Assembly: GCA_013331315.1 (NCBI GenBank) | Contig: DUGQ01000027.1 | Location: forward strand, 8,464 to 15,742 | Source: Thermoplasmata archaeon | GTDB lineage: Archaea; Thermoplasmatota; Thermoplasmata; UBA10834 | Direction: 5' to 3' | Length of the DNA: 7,279 nt | Shown here: positions 1 to 5,972 of the stretch, piece by piece | How positions within the stretch are numbered: position 1 is the stretch's first letter | Layout: the number at the start of each line of letters is the position of its first letter | The notes under the pieces: model-generated | What the model was told of the DNA's origin: nothing | What the model saw: the letters and a program-made list of their open reading frames with translations, nothing else | The model's database searches: none | Program-made: the position numbers and the translations under genes

Positions 1-1251
1 AGGCGACGCCTTGGACCGTCTCCTGACGGTCAGGACGACCAGGTTGAGATAGGATGTGAGGAACAGGACCGGCCTTGGCGTCCTGATCCGCAGGCTCTGG
101 ACGATGCTGTCCGTGTACTTGATGGTGTACGGCACGACGAGCGCGGTGAACGTCGTCACTATCACGATTATCGAGTAGACGGTCCCACGCACCTCGGTGG
201 AGGTCTGGGCGATCGACGCGATCATGAGGGAGAACTCTCCCACGGCGACCATTCCGAGGCCCGTCGCGAAGGCGTTTCTCGCGCCGAATCCGCATATGAA
301 GGTGGCTAAGGTGCATGAGAAGAGCTTCGCCGCAATGAACGCCACGGTGATCACTAAGGCGGGTATCACGAAGTCGTTAATCTCCGAGAACAGCGTGAGG
401 TCGACCAACATCCCGACTGTGATGAAGAATATGGCCCCGAACAGGTCTCTCAGGGGCTCGATCTTCCTGACCACCTCGCCTGCGTAGTTGGACTCGGAGA
501 TGATCACCCCGATGATGAAGGAGCCTATCACCTCCGAGAACCCGATGAGATTGGCGAAGTATGCCATCGAGAAGCAGAGCCCCAGCACGGTGACGGTCAT
601 GAGCTCCGAGGAGCGCTGACGGCCAACGTAGTCTATGAGCGCCGGGACGACAGCGAGCCCGAAGACGATCAGCGCCGCGACGAAGATGACCATCTTGAGG
701 AGCAGCGAGGCTATCTGCTCCGGTTCAATCCCTCCTGTCGACACTATTCCGGATACGGCCGCTATCACCATCACCGCGGCGAAGTCCTCCACGATGAGAA
801 TCCCGAGAACAAGCCTCGCCCGCTCGCTGTCTATCTTGCCGAACTCCATCAACGACCGCAAGATTATCATCGTGGAGGCGACGGACAGGATCGCCCCCAA
901 CAACGACGCCTCGAGAGTCGACCAGCCCAACGCGATGCCGATCTGGAACCCGAAGCCGATCATGAGTATGATTTCGATCGTGGCTGCGGCGATCAGGGCG
1001 ACGCCGATCTTCCTGAGCTTCTTGAAATTGAACTCAAGGCCGATGGAGAATGTGAGAAGTATTATGCCCAGTCGGGCCAACAGTTCGACCGACTCCTGAG
1101 CTGACTTCACGAGGGGGGCACAGATGATTCCCGCGACCAGGTATCCCAGGATGAGGGGTTGTCTGAGCCGGTGGAACAGCAGGATTATGACGGCAGCGAC
1201 TGCGATGACGACCGCCATGCTCATTACGAAGTCAGTCTGAAGGTCCGCCAT
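1..1251 (-). CDS. Kef/CPA2-type cation:proton antiporter, C-terminus cut by the window edge
   Basis: An integral membrane antiporter, probably exchanging Na+ or K+ for H+ across the cytoplasmic membrane. The frame is open from the ATG at 1251 to the left edge, giving 417 residues without a stop. Nearly all of residues 9-377 is hydrophobic helix separated by short polar loops, as in the Na+/H+ exchanger domain of CPA2 proteins (about 12 membrane segments). Family motifs seen: GLEF at 71-74, the acidic pair ED at 155-156 in the membrane (in the place of the ion-binding ND/QD pair), FFITVGMLVD at 274-283, and GEFS at 338-341. After about residue 377 the chain becomes basic and looks cytosolic, and the window ends there, so I cannot tell whether a TrkA/RCK or UspA domain follows. 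The start is backed by GGTGGAG directly upstream (1253-1259). It is divergent from the FtsZ-like gene. Family assignment is firm; the ion is not. Confidence 0.93.
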   Translation of the reverse strand, partial: MADLQTDFVMSMAVVIAVAAVIILLFHRLRQPLILGYLVAGIICAPLVKSAQESVELLARLGIILLTFSIGLEFNFKKLRKIGVALIAAATIEIILMIGFGFQIGIALGWSTLEASLLGAILSVASTMIILRSLMEFGKIDSERARLVLGILIVEDFAAVMVIAAVSGIVSTGGIEPEQIASLLLKMVIFVAALIVFGLAVVPALIDYVGRQRSSELMTVTVLGLCFSMAYFANLIGFSEVIGSFIIGVIISESNYAGEVVRKIEPLRDLFGAIFFITVGMLVDLTLFSEINDFVIPALVITVAFIAAKLFSCTLATFICGFGARNAFATGLGMVAVGEFSLMIASIAQTSTEVRGTVYSIIVIVTTFTALVVPYTIKYTDSIVQSLRIRTPRPVLFLTSYLNLVVLTVRRRSKASP

Positions 1252-1252
1252 T

Positions 1253-1259
1253 CTCCACC
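1253..1259 (-). promoter_or_regulatory. Ribosome binding site of the antiporter gene
   Basis: On the minus strand GGTGGAG lies directly before the ATG at 1251. Its GGTG part pairs with the archaeal 16S rRNA 3' end and leaves four bases to the start codon, which favours this ATG over the in-frame ATGs at residues 10 and 12. Confidence 0.5.
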
Positions 1260-1320
1260 CGGTCTCCGTGTCAGGTCTCTCTCCTCACCGAGCGCTCGAG
1301 TCTCCAGCGTCGAGAGGGGC

Positions 1321-1328
1321 TAGTTATC
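1321..1328 (-). promoter_or_regulatory. Possible TATA box of the antiporter gene
   Basis: Read on the minus strand this is GATAACTA, an AT-rich island in a GC-rich region. A transcript would start about 26 bases downstream, near 1298, giving a leader of roughly 47 bases. A second AT-rich site at 1351-1360 (CTTAAGTAAC on the minus strand) is an alternative. No experimental support, and the match to the archaeal consensus is only fair. Confidence 0.3.
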
Positions 1329-1397
1329 TCCCTTGACGCATGCTCCTTTGGTTACTTAAGACTGGCTCCCGCTCACGTTGCCCCCTCTCCTCCCCAT

Positions 1398-1410
1398 GAA
1401 AGGTTCAAAT
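1398..1410 (+). promoter_or_regulatory. BRE/TATA-like promoter of the FtsZ-like gene
   Basis: GAAAGGTTCAAAT resembles an archaeal BRE followed by a TATA box (TTCAAAT at 1404-1410). Counting about 26 bases from the box centre puts the transcript start near 1433, two bases before the ATG at 1435. This suggests a leaderless mRNA and decides the start of the next gene against the upstream in-frame TTG 1378, ATG 1396 and ATG 1423. Confidence 0.5.
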
Positions 1411-1434
1411 CGCCGTATTTGCATGAACCGGTCG

Positions 1435-2367
1435 ATGGCCTCGCAGGGCGTGACTTTCTCGCAGTTCAGGGGTGACGACCCGATCCGAGCCAAGATGGTG
1501 GGCATCGGCAGCGCGGGGTGCAACATGCTCGAGCGGGCCCCCGTGCCTTCCATCGCGTTCTCGTCGTCCCAGGCGGACCTTGACAGATCGAGGGCGGAAG
1601 ACAAGGTTCTCATCTCACCCCAGAAGCTCGTCGGGCTCGCGCAGACGGACGCGTCGATCATCAAGAAGATGCCGTCGGTCGTGGCCGACGAGGTCGGCGT
1701 TCCTTTCCGAGACACGGACATCATGTTCCTAACGGCGGGCCTGGGAGGCCTCACAGGTAGCGTAGGTGTCGCGGTGTTGTCGTCATTCATTCGCGCGAAC
1801 GGCCTGATGTCCGTCGCCCTGGCGGCAGGCCCATTCAGCGCCGAGAGCGAGCGACGTCGCAGGCTGGCCGAGCTGTACACAGGCCGAATCATGGCGGACA
1901 TAGATTTGATGATCGAGTTCAGCAACGACGCGCTCTCTGATTTGGCGCCAAACCTCTCCGTGTCGAGGGCCTTCTCGATTCTGAACAACATCATGCACCG
2001 CCCCGCCATCGACATCATCTCCGCCGGCACGAGGAAGGACCTCAAGGTCTTGCGTGAGATCATAGGTGGCGCGGTCAGGGGGCGGTTGGGCGTTGGGCTC
2101 GTCCGCGGGGACGATAGGGTTGGCAGGGCCGTGGACGAGGCGTTGTCGTCCCCCTGGTTCGACTTCGACGTCCAGGAGACGGAGGCGGCGATCCTGGTCT
2201 ATTCCTCCGCGGACCCGTGGGACCGGGAGTTTGGGGAGATTGTCGAGACGATGAGTTCGAGGCTCGGAGGTCCCAGGATGATACACGGGAGCTACTCCGA
2301 CCCCACGCTCGGCGACAAGATCCGTCTCAGCGTCGTGCTGTGCCGTCCCCCGGAACTCCGCGTCTGA
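1435..2367 (+). CDS. Diverged FtsZ/tubulin-family protein, short and probably catalytically altered
   Basis: FtsZ proteins are cytosolic GTPases that polymerise, most often at the division site. This protein (310 residues from ATG 1435) covers both FtsZ core domains. Seen: T1 loop GIGSAGCN (about 23-30), SSSQADL (43-49) in the place of NTDAQAL, T4 region TAGLGGLTGS (100-109) in the place of TAGMGGGTGT, FSND (162-165) in the place of IPND, and near the end GSYSDPTLGDKIRLSVV (285-301), which lines up well with the last strands of the FtsZ C-terminal domain. Two things are odd. The T7 loop, normally NxDFAD, reads AGTRKD (197-202), so only the last aspartate remains and the usual catalytic Asp is Thr. 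The protein also stops eight residues after the core, with no linker and no C-terminal binding peptide. I infer a non-canonical, perhaps hydrolysis-deficient, paralogue rather than the main division FtsZ. In-frame starts at 1378, 1396 and 1423 exist, but a TATA-like box at 1404-1410 argues for 1435. Confidence 0.82.
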   Translation: MASQGVTFSQFRGDDPIRAKMVGIGSAGCNMLERAPVPSIAFSSSQADLDRSRAEDKVLISPQKLVGLAQTDASIIKKMPSVVADEVGVPFRDTDIMFLTAGLGGLTGSVGVAVLSSFIRANGLMSVALAAGPFSAESERRRRLAELYTGRIMADIDLMIEFSNDALSDLAPNLSVSRAFSILNNIMHRPAIDIISAGTRKDLKVLREIIGGAVRGRLGVGLVRGDDRVGRAVDEALSSPWFDFDVQETEAAILVYSSADPWDREFGEIVETMSSRLGGPRMIHGSYSDPTLGDKIRLSVVLCRPPELRV

Positions 2368-2392
2368 GACGCCTTGCCTATCACCTTTCGTG

Positions 2393-2406
2393 CTTACATT
2401 CGTAAG
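2393..2406 (+). terminator. Small hairpin after the FtsZ-like gene, possible terminator
   Basis: CTTAC-attc-GTAAG, a perfect five-base-pair stem with a four-base loop (two more wobble pairs possible), begins 26 bases after the stop codon. No clear U-tract follows, so its role as a terminator is weakly supported. Confidence 0.25.
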
Positions 2407-2457
2407 TGGTCGCCGCCGTCTGCTGGAAGAGCCTGTAGGAATCCACGAAGCTCGTAC

Positions 2458-2474
2458 CAAAACACCTTTTTACG
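2458..2474 (+). promoter_or_regulatory. Promoter of the secreted C45-like gene
   Basis: The run CAAAACACCTTTTTACG contains an A-rich BRE-like part and a TATA-like CTTTTTAC (2466-2473). A transcript would start near 2495, leaving a leader of about 90 bases before the ATG at 2586. The long leader fits a Shine-Dalgarno-led gene, unlike the near-leaderless genes elsewhere in the window. The match to a TATA box is moderate. Confidence 0.4.
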
Positions 2475-2518
2475 ATGACTCTCATAATCGTCGCGAGTCA
2501 TGGGAATCGGGGGAGTCA
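2475..2518. promoter_or_regulatory. Operator-like inverted repeat plus a third half-site
   Basis: ATGACTC (2475-2481) and GAGTCAT (2495-2501) form a perfect seven-base inverted repeat with a 13-base spacer. The arm centres are 20 bases apart, about two helix turns. GAGTCA occurs a third time at 2513-2518. The first arm starts right after the TATA-like box, where a bound repressor would block initiation. It could also fold as a hairpin if transcribed from further upstream. The regulator is unknown. Confidence 0.4.
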
Positions 2519-2568
2519 GTAGAGTTCTTTTCCCGGCTGCACAGCCCCGGTTAACAGACTAATGTGTT

Positions 2569-2577
2569 GGAGGGGAG
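2569..2577 (+). promoter_or_regulatory. Ribosome binding site of the secreted C45-like gene
   Basis: GGAGGGGAG lies before the ATG at 2586. The GGAG at 2574-2577 is eight bases from the start codon, a good Shine-Dalgarno spacing, and supports the start used. Confidence 0.7.
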
Positions 2578-2585
2578 ATTAAGAG

Positions 2586-4139
2586 ATGAAAACACGGATG
2601 GTATCCGCCGTGCTGGTCATGACAGTGCTGGCGGTCGCGGCTCTCTCGGTCCCGCTCGCAGCCAAGAACGATGGCGGTGGCGCCAAGTCGGGCGACACTC
2701 TCGTTCTGTATCTGAGCGGCACGCCTAGGGAGATGGGAATGCAGTATGGACAGTACGCGAAGGACGCGATATCCGAGAATGTCGGTCAGGTCTGGGACTG
2801 GGCCGCCTCTGAGGGCATGGACGTCGACGAGATACTTTCGACGGCTCTCGCAGCGGAGCAGCACATGTCCGACGACATGATTGAAGAGCTCGAGGGAATG
2901 TCCGAGACCTCCGGCGTGTCCTACGGCGACCTGCTGGTACTCAACGTCTACAACGACGGTGGCAGCGAGCAGCGTGCTTGCACCAACTTCGCGGCAGCTG
3001 GCTCAGGGTCGGCCACCGGCAGCGCGATGTCCTCGAAGAACAGGGACCTGAACAACATACAGGTGCTGCTCATTGTCGAGCCCTTGGACGGCTACAGGTT
3101 CTTCGGGATGATGTCGGCAGGCGCGTTGGGAATCGCACAGGGGATAAACGAGATGGGTCTCGCGATCGGCCACACATGGATGCCCGTCCCGGAGTACGAT
3201 GAGTCGGGGTACGCGCCGTTCATCGTGAACCAGCTGGTCATGGAGAGCTGCGCGGACGTGAGCGAGGCAATCGCGTTCATCGACGATGTCCCGAAGAGAG
3301 AGGGCGCGACGTTCGGAATATCCGACGTCAACGTGGCAGCGTTCGTGGAGTCTATCCCGACAATGTACGCCGTGACATACGGGAACGATGTCGCTGTCCA
3401 GCTGGTGGAGGACGGCGTCGCCGTTCACACCAACCACTACGTCCTGGAGCCGTTCTTCACAGCCGTGATCGAGGACGGGTTCGGATACATGTGGACTCCG
3501 TCGTACGCGAGGTACGACAGAGGGCTCGAGCTCCTCGCGGAGAACCCCGTGCTTGACGTGGACCTGATTCAGCAGTTCTGCAGAGACTTGGAGAACTGGG
3601 GAGTCGGCTCCCCGAACGAGGTGACCGACGCCCACCCGGAGATTCCCGAAGAGTGCTGGGTAGGCGGATGGCCGGGCTTCTCGATATGCAACGCGAGAAC
3701 TGTGAGTTCCTCGGTCTTCACGACTGACCCCGAGTACCCTGAGTACTTGTCCGTCATGTGGATGGCCATAAACAACCCCGCGTGGGCGCCCTATGTCCCG
3801 ATCCACAACGGCATGCTCCTCCAGCCGGAGGAGGTAGGCGAGGCTCTTGAGCCCTACATCAGCGGAAGGGCTTGGAGCTTGTCCGCACAGCTCCGGAGCA
3901 CGGGTGAATGGGGCGAACTGATCCCGCTGCTCGAGTCGTGGGAGGACGAGTGGCAGGCTGAGAACGCCGCCACGGAAGGTGCTGTCCGTTCGTTGCTCGA
4001 CAACGGCCGGGTCAGCAAGGCCGTCTCAGCTCTCTGCGACGCGGACTGCGGCATCGCCCAGGAAGCGCTCGAGCTTCTCGAAGCCGTCCTTGACGGGACG
4101 ATAACCATCGAGCTCGTAGCGGCGCCCGTCGAGGCGTGA
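2586..4139 (+). CDS. Secreted peptidase-C45-like Ntn hydrolase (acyltransferase/amidase family)
   Basis: A predicted exported N-terminal-nucleophile hydrolase cleaving or transferring a linear amide or acyl bond; substrate unknown. Residues 1-26 are a signal peptide: Lys and Arg, a hydrophobic stretch, then LAA. Then come C45 marks: GTPREMGMQYG (45-55), GDLLVLN (114-120), Cys132 in RACTNFA as the likely nucleophile, SKNRD (150-154), GINEMGLAIGHTW (186-198) and HTNHY (281-285). Self-cleavage before Cys132 would remove a pro-region of about 105 residues. The scissile bond would be Ala-Cys, not the Gly-Cys of the Penicillium enzyme. At 517 residues it is far longer than the usual 330-370. Residues 368-460 (ARTVSSSVF, WMAINNPAWAPYVPIHNGM) recall the C-terminal part of C69 dipeptidases, a related Ntn family. 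CDADC at 484-488 could form a disulfide. It precedes a shorter cytosolic relative with its own promoter. Family is well supported; exact activity is not. Confidence 0.85.
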   Translation: MKTRMVSAVLVMTVLAVAALSVPLAAKNDGGGAKSGDTLVLYLSGTPREMGMQYGQYAKDAISENVGQVWDWAASEGMDVDEILSTALAAEQHMSDDMIEELEGMSETSGVSYGDLLVLNVYNDGGSEQRACTNFAAAGSGSATGSAMSSKNRDLNNIQVLLIVEPLDGYRFFGMMSAGALGIAQGINEMGLAIGHTWMPVPEYDESGYAPFIVNQLVMESCADVSEAIAFIDDVPKREGATFGISDVNVAAFVESIPTMYAVTYGNDVAVQLVEDGVAVHTNHYVLEPFFTAVIEDGFGYMWTPSYARYDRGLELLAENPVLDVDLIQQFCRDLENWGVGSPNEVTDAHPEIPEECWVGGWPGFSICNARTVSSSVFTTDPEYPEYLSVMWMAINNPAWAPYVPIHNGMLLQPEEVGEALEPYISGRAWSLSAQLRSTGEWGELIPLLESWEDEWQAENAATEGAVRSLLDNGRVSKAVSALCDADCGIAQEALELLEAVLDGTITIELVAAPVEA

Positions 4140-4165
4140 GCGAGCGACTCGGCCGGGACCGGACT

Positions 4166-4195
4166 CTAAACCCTTTAGTCATTCTTTCATTTTCT
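4166..4195 (+). terminator. Hairpin and T-rich terminator after the secreted C45-like gene
   Basis: CTAAA-ccc-TTTAG (4166-4178) is a perfect five-base inverted repeat. It is followed by the T-rich stretch TTCTTTCATTTTCT (4182-4195), as expected of an archaeal T-tract terminator. It lies about 26 bases after the stop, so the two C45-like genes are probably separate transcripts. Confidence 0.45.
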
Positions 4196-4221
4196 GATTC
4201 CCCAGCCTGTTCTGGTCACGA

Positions 4222-4231
4222 AAAGGATTAT
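4222..4231 (+). promoter_or_regulatory. TATA-like promoter of the second C45-like gene
   Basis: AAAGGATTAT is an A-rich BRE followed by a TATA-like core. The predicted transcript start is near 4254, about 20 bases before the TTG at 4274. Having a promoter here supports a start well downstream of the in-frame GTG at 4136. Confidence 0.4.
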
Positions 4232-4245
4232 GCCCTTCCAGGGCA
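4231..4245. promoter_or_regulatory. Operator-like palindrome after the TATA box
   Basis: TGCCCT-tcc-AGGGCA is a perfect six-base dyad around a three-base centre. It abuts the TATA-like box and lies before the predicted transcript start, the classic place for an archaeal repressor. No regulator can be named from the sequence. Confidence 0.35.
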
Positions 4246-4259
4246 ATCGGCCGCGGCAC

Positions 4260-4264
4260 GGGAG
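4260..4264 (+). promoter_or_regulatory. Ribosome binding site selecting the TTG start at 4274
   Basis: GGGAG ends nine bases before TTG 4274. The alternative TTG at 4265 touches it directly and so could not use it. This is the main reason for choosing 4274. Confidence 0.5.
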
Positions 4265-4273
4265 TTGACTTCT

Positions 4274-5356
4274 TTGGGCGACAGGACTGAGCTGAGGGTC
4301 ATCGATGTCTCTGGGACATTTGATGCGATGGGTGCCGAGCTTGGCGGTGAGTGCGCCGACCTCGCCAAGGGGATGATGACCGCGCTTAGGGCCAAGCTGA
4401 AGTTGCGCAACATGGATCTAGCGAAGGGTCGGGCCATCTCCGCCAAGTTCCTGCCTTATGCGGAGGCCTTCGATCCCGAGTACGTCGAGTTCCTCAAGGG
4501 TTACTCCGAAGGAGCCGGTCTGAAGTTCGAGGACCTCTTCGTCCATTTCTGCCTGGACGAGAGAGGATTCTGCACGGACGTACTAGCGAACGGGGAGGCG
4601 ACCTCGGACGGGTCGGTCCTCTCGGCTCACACCGAGGACTGGGATGTCGATTACGCTGGACACGTGGTCCTGATCAGGGCGAGACCTACGAAGGGCCCAC
4701 GCTTCATGGCCATGTCGCTCTGCGGCGCCGAGATGGACTGCGGAATGAACGAGGAAGGATTCAGTTTCACCGGGAACTCGCTTTACCCGGACGACATGAG
4801 AGTCGGCGTACCCAAGATGTTCAACTCCAGGAGGATCCTCGGATCCAGGACGATGGGGGAGGTCCTCCAGGCGGCGTTCCCCGAGAAGCGCGCCTCGAGC
4901 TACAACCACAACCTATGCCACAGGACAGGCGAGATGTACTGCGTCGAGGGGTCTGCCACGGATTATGAGTTGATACCCGCGGACGAGGGATGGCTGGTCC
5001 ACACGAACCACTATGTCTCTGACAGGATGAGAGACCACGAGACCTTGTTCTCATCCGGCGGCGGACGCTCTCCAGGAACAGCTCCTTCCACCCTTGTCCG
5101 GTATCACAGGGCTCGGAGGCTTGTCAGGCAGAACCTGGGCGAGCTCTCGGTCAACGTGATGAAGACGGTCCTCGAGGATCACTTCAACTATCCACGGTCC
5201 ATATGTTGCCACTTGCCCGACAACCCTGGCCCGGAGGAAAGGTACTCGACGATATTCTCGGTCATCTTCGACCTGTCGCGGTTGGAGGCCCACGTGTGTC
5301 CGACCAACCCGTGCTGCGGGCGATATGAGGTCCACACCCTTGGGCCCGAGTCCTGA
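4274..5356 (+). CDS. Cytosolic peptidase-C45-like acyltransferase/amidohydrolase
   Basis: A 360-residue member of the family of acyl-CoA:6-aminopenicillanic-acid acyltransferase (peptidase C45, Ntn fold), of normal family length. Numbered from TTG 4274, Cys100 in RGFCTD is the likely nucleophile after self-cleavage, close to Cys103 of the Penicillium enzyme. Other family signatures: VSGTFDAMGAELG (12-24), HTEDWD (119-124), GMNEEGFSFTGNSL (157-170), YNHNL (210-214), HTNHY (243-247), and SICCHLPD (309-316) before the last strands. No signal peptide or membrane segment is seen, so it should be cytosolic. The self-cleavage bond would be Phe-Cys. Known relatives act on acylated peptides or amides (fungal penicillin synthesis, the insect Tan hydrolase); the archaeal substrate is unknown. 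An in-frame GTG at 4136 overlaps the previous stop codon, but that extension would run through a T-rich terminator-like stretch and a promoter, so I reject it. Confidence 0.87.
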   Translation: MGDRTELRVIDVSGTFDAMGAELGGECADLAKGMMTALRAKLKLRNMDLAKGRAISAKFLPYAEAFDPEYVEFLKGYSEGAGLKFEDLFVHFCLDERGFCTDVLANGEATSDGSVLSAHTEDWDVDYAGHVVLIRARPTKGPRFMAMSLCGAEMDCGMNEEGFSFTGNSLYPDDMRVGVPKMFNSRRILGSRTMGEVLQAAFPEKRASSYNHNLCHRTGEMYCVEGSATDYELIPADEGWLVHTNHYVSDRMRDHETLFSSGGGRSPGTAPSTLVRYHRARRLVRQNLGELSVNVMKTVLEDHFNYPRSICCHLPDNPGPEERYSTIFSVIFDLSRLEAHVCPTNPCCGRYEVHTLGPES

Positions 5357-5392
5357 GCCTGTGGTCTCATCAGCGCCTGTCCGTCTCAAGAA

Positions 5393-5433
5393 ATCAGGGT
5401 GCCCACCGCACGCCTCGCGAGAGGTGGGCTGAT
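5393..5433. terminator. Bulged hairpin between convergent genes, likely bidirectional terminator
   Basis: ATCAG (5393-5397) pairs with CTGAT (5429-5433), and CCCACC (5402-5407) with GGTGGG (5423-5428): an 11-base-pair stem interrupted by a four-base bulge. CTCGCGAG (5414-5421) within the loop is itself palindromic. The element sits between the ends of the second C45-like gene and the ASCH gene. Only short T-runs flank it, so the terminator role is inferred from position. Confidence 0.4.
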
Positions 5434-5461
5434 TCGGGTTTCATCGCCGGTCGTATCAGCG

Positions 5462-5794
5462 TCACTGCTTCTCGAGGAAGTAGACCGTGACATTGTCCGT
5501 CGGCTTGGGCTGTTCGGAGAACTTGTACAGCTTGCCCAGCTTGTTCATCAAGGCCTGTCGAGTCTCTCCGGCGGCCGCCTCGAGGTCGTACTCCAGGAAG
5601 CTGAGGGGCAAATCCCTGAGCTTCCAGTTGCAGGCGAGCAGCACTCGCGCCCGGAACTTCTTCTTCGGACTGACGACCTCCACGGTCTCATCCGGGGAGA
5701 ACTTGAGGTCTCCCCTGTGTATCCGGATCGTCGCGAACATCCGGTCGTTGAGCTTCTTCCAGTCTCGCGAGAAGTTCATCGTTCTCGGCTTCAT
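5462..5794 (-). CDS. Small ASCH/PUA-like domain protein, probably RNA-binding
   Basis: A 110-residue soluble protein, all one domain. The order of elements fits an ASCH fold of the PUA superfamily: an N-terminal helix with WKKLNDR (12-18), the TIR triplet (22-24) matching the ASCH TxR-like motif, strands around ETVEVVSP (36-43) and RARVLLAC (48-55), then a helical segment (63-90) and a last strand NVTVYFLE (101-108). ASCH domains are thought to bind RNA or modified nucleotides; some are nucleases or amidohydrolases, so function is open. The start is chosen because GGTGA (5803-5807 on the minus strand) lies eight bases before the ATG; a GTG three codons upstream is less likely. It lies downstream of dphB on the same strand with a 178-base gap. 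High GC makes the other frames open here, but only this frame gives sensible protein. Domain call is moderate. Confidence 0.72.
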   Translation of the reverse strand: MKPRTMNFSRDWKKLNDRMFATIRIHRGDLKFSPDETVEVVSPKKKFRARVLLACNWKLRDLPLSFLEYDLEAAAGETRQALMNKLGKLYKFSEQPKPTDNVTVYFLEKQ

Positions 5795-5802
5795 GGTAGG
5801 TT

Positions 5803-5839
5803 TCACCTTAGGGACGTCTAAATTGTCACCCCTAGTTAA
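5803..5839 (-). promoter_or_regulatory. Promoter and ribosome binding site of the ASCH gene
   Basis: On the minus strand GTTAACTA (5832-5839) and CAATTTAG (5817-5824) are both TATA-like. The first would start transcription near 5810 and keep the GGTGA site at 5803-5807 in a 16-base leader. The second would give an almost leaderless mRNA. I cannot choose between them. Confidence 0.35.
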
Positions 5840-5972
5840 CCCTTGCTGGCAAACAACGAATCCCGCATCATCAGGATGCGCTCTGTCAGCGGTTCCAGCC
5901 GTTCCTTTCGACACGGTCTGACGCAATTCGTAAGGCGGTGGTCATTCACCCCATATGTTCCCAGAGCGTCCA

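Noticed and set aside
197..1099. Two plus-strand open frames (197-487 and 635-1099)
   Set aside because: They lie opposite the antiporter, whose minus-strand frame is unbroken with clear motifs; their products are Thr/Ser/Pro-rich and lack features.
1378..1434. Longer N-terminus of the FtsZ-like protein from TTG 1378
   Set aside because: The added residues include the promoter-like sequence at 1398-1410 and do not resemble an FtsZ N-terminus.
1356..2063. Long open frame on the minus strand opposite the FtsZ-like gene
   Set aside because: Its product is rich in Ser, Arg and Met with no family features; it is the reverse of a well-supported gene in GC-rich DNA.
3003..3806. 267-codon open frame on the minus strand opposite the secreted C45-like gene
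   Set aside because: Arg/His/Val-rich product without recognisable domains; the plus-strand frame carries all the C45 motifs.
2586..4139. Phospholipase-B-like (C95) identity for the 517-residue secreted protein
   Set aside because: Length and secretion would fit, but the HTNHY box, the GTPREMG motif and GDLLVLN point to C45.
5399..5921. Plus-strand open frames opposite the ASCH gene
   Set aside because: The minus strand gives a compact domain with a ribosome binding site; the plus-strand frames start inside the hairpin or without a binding site.
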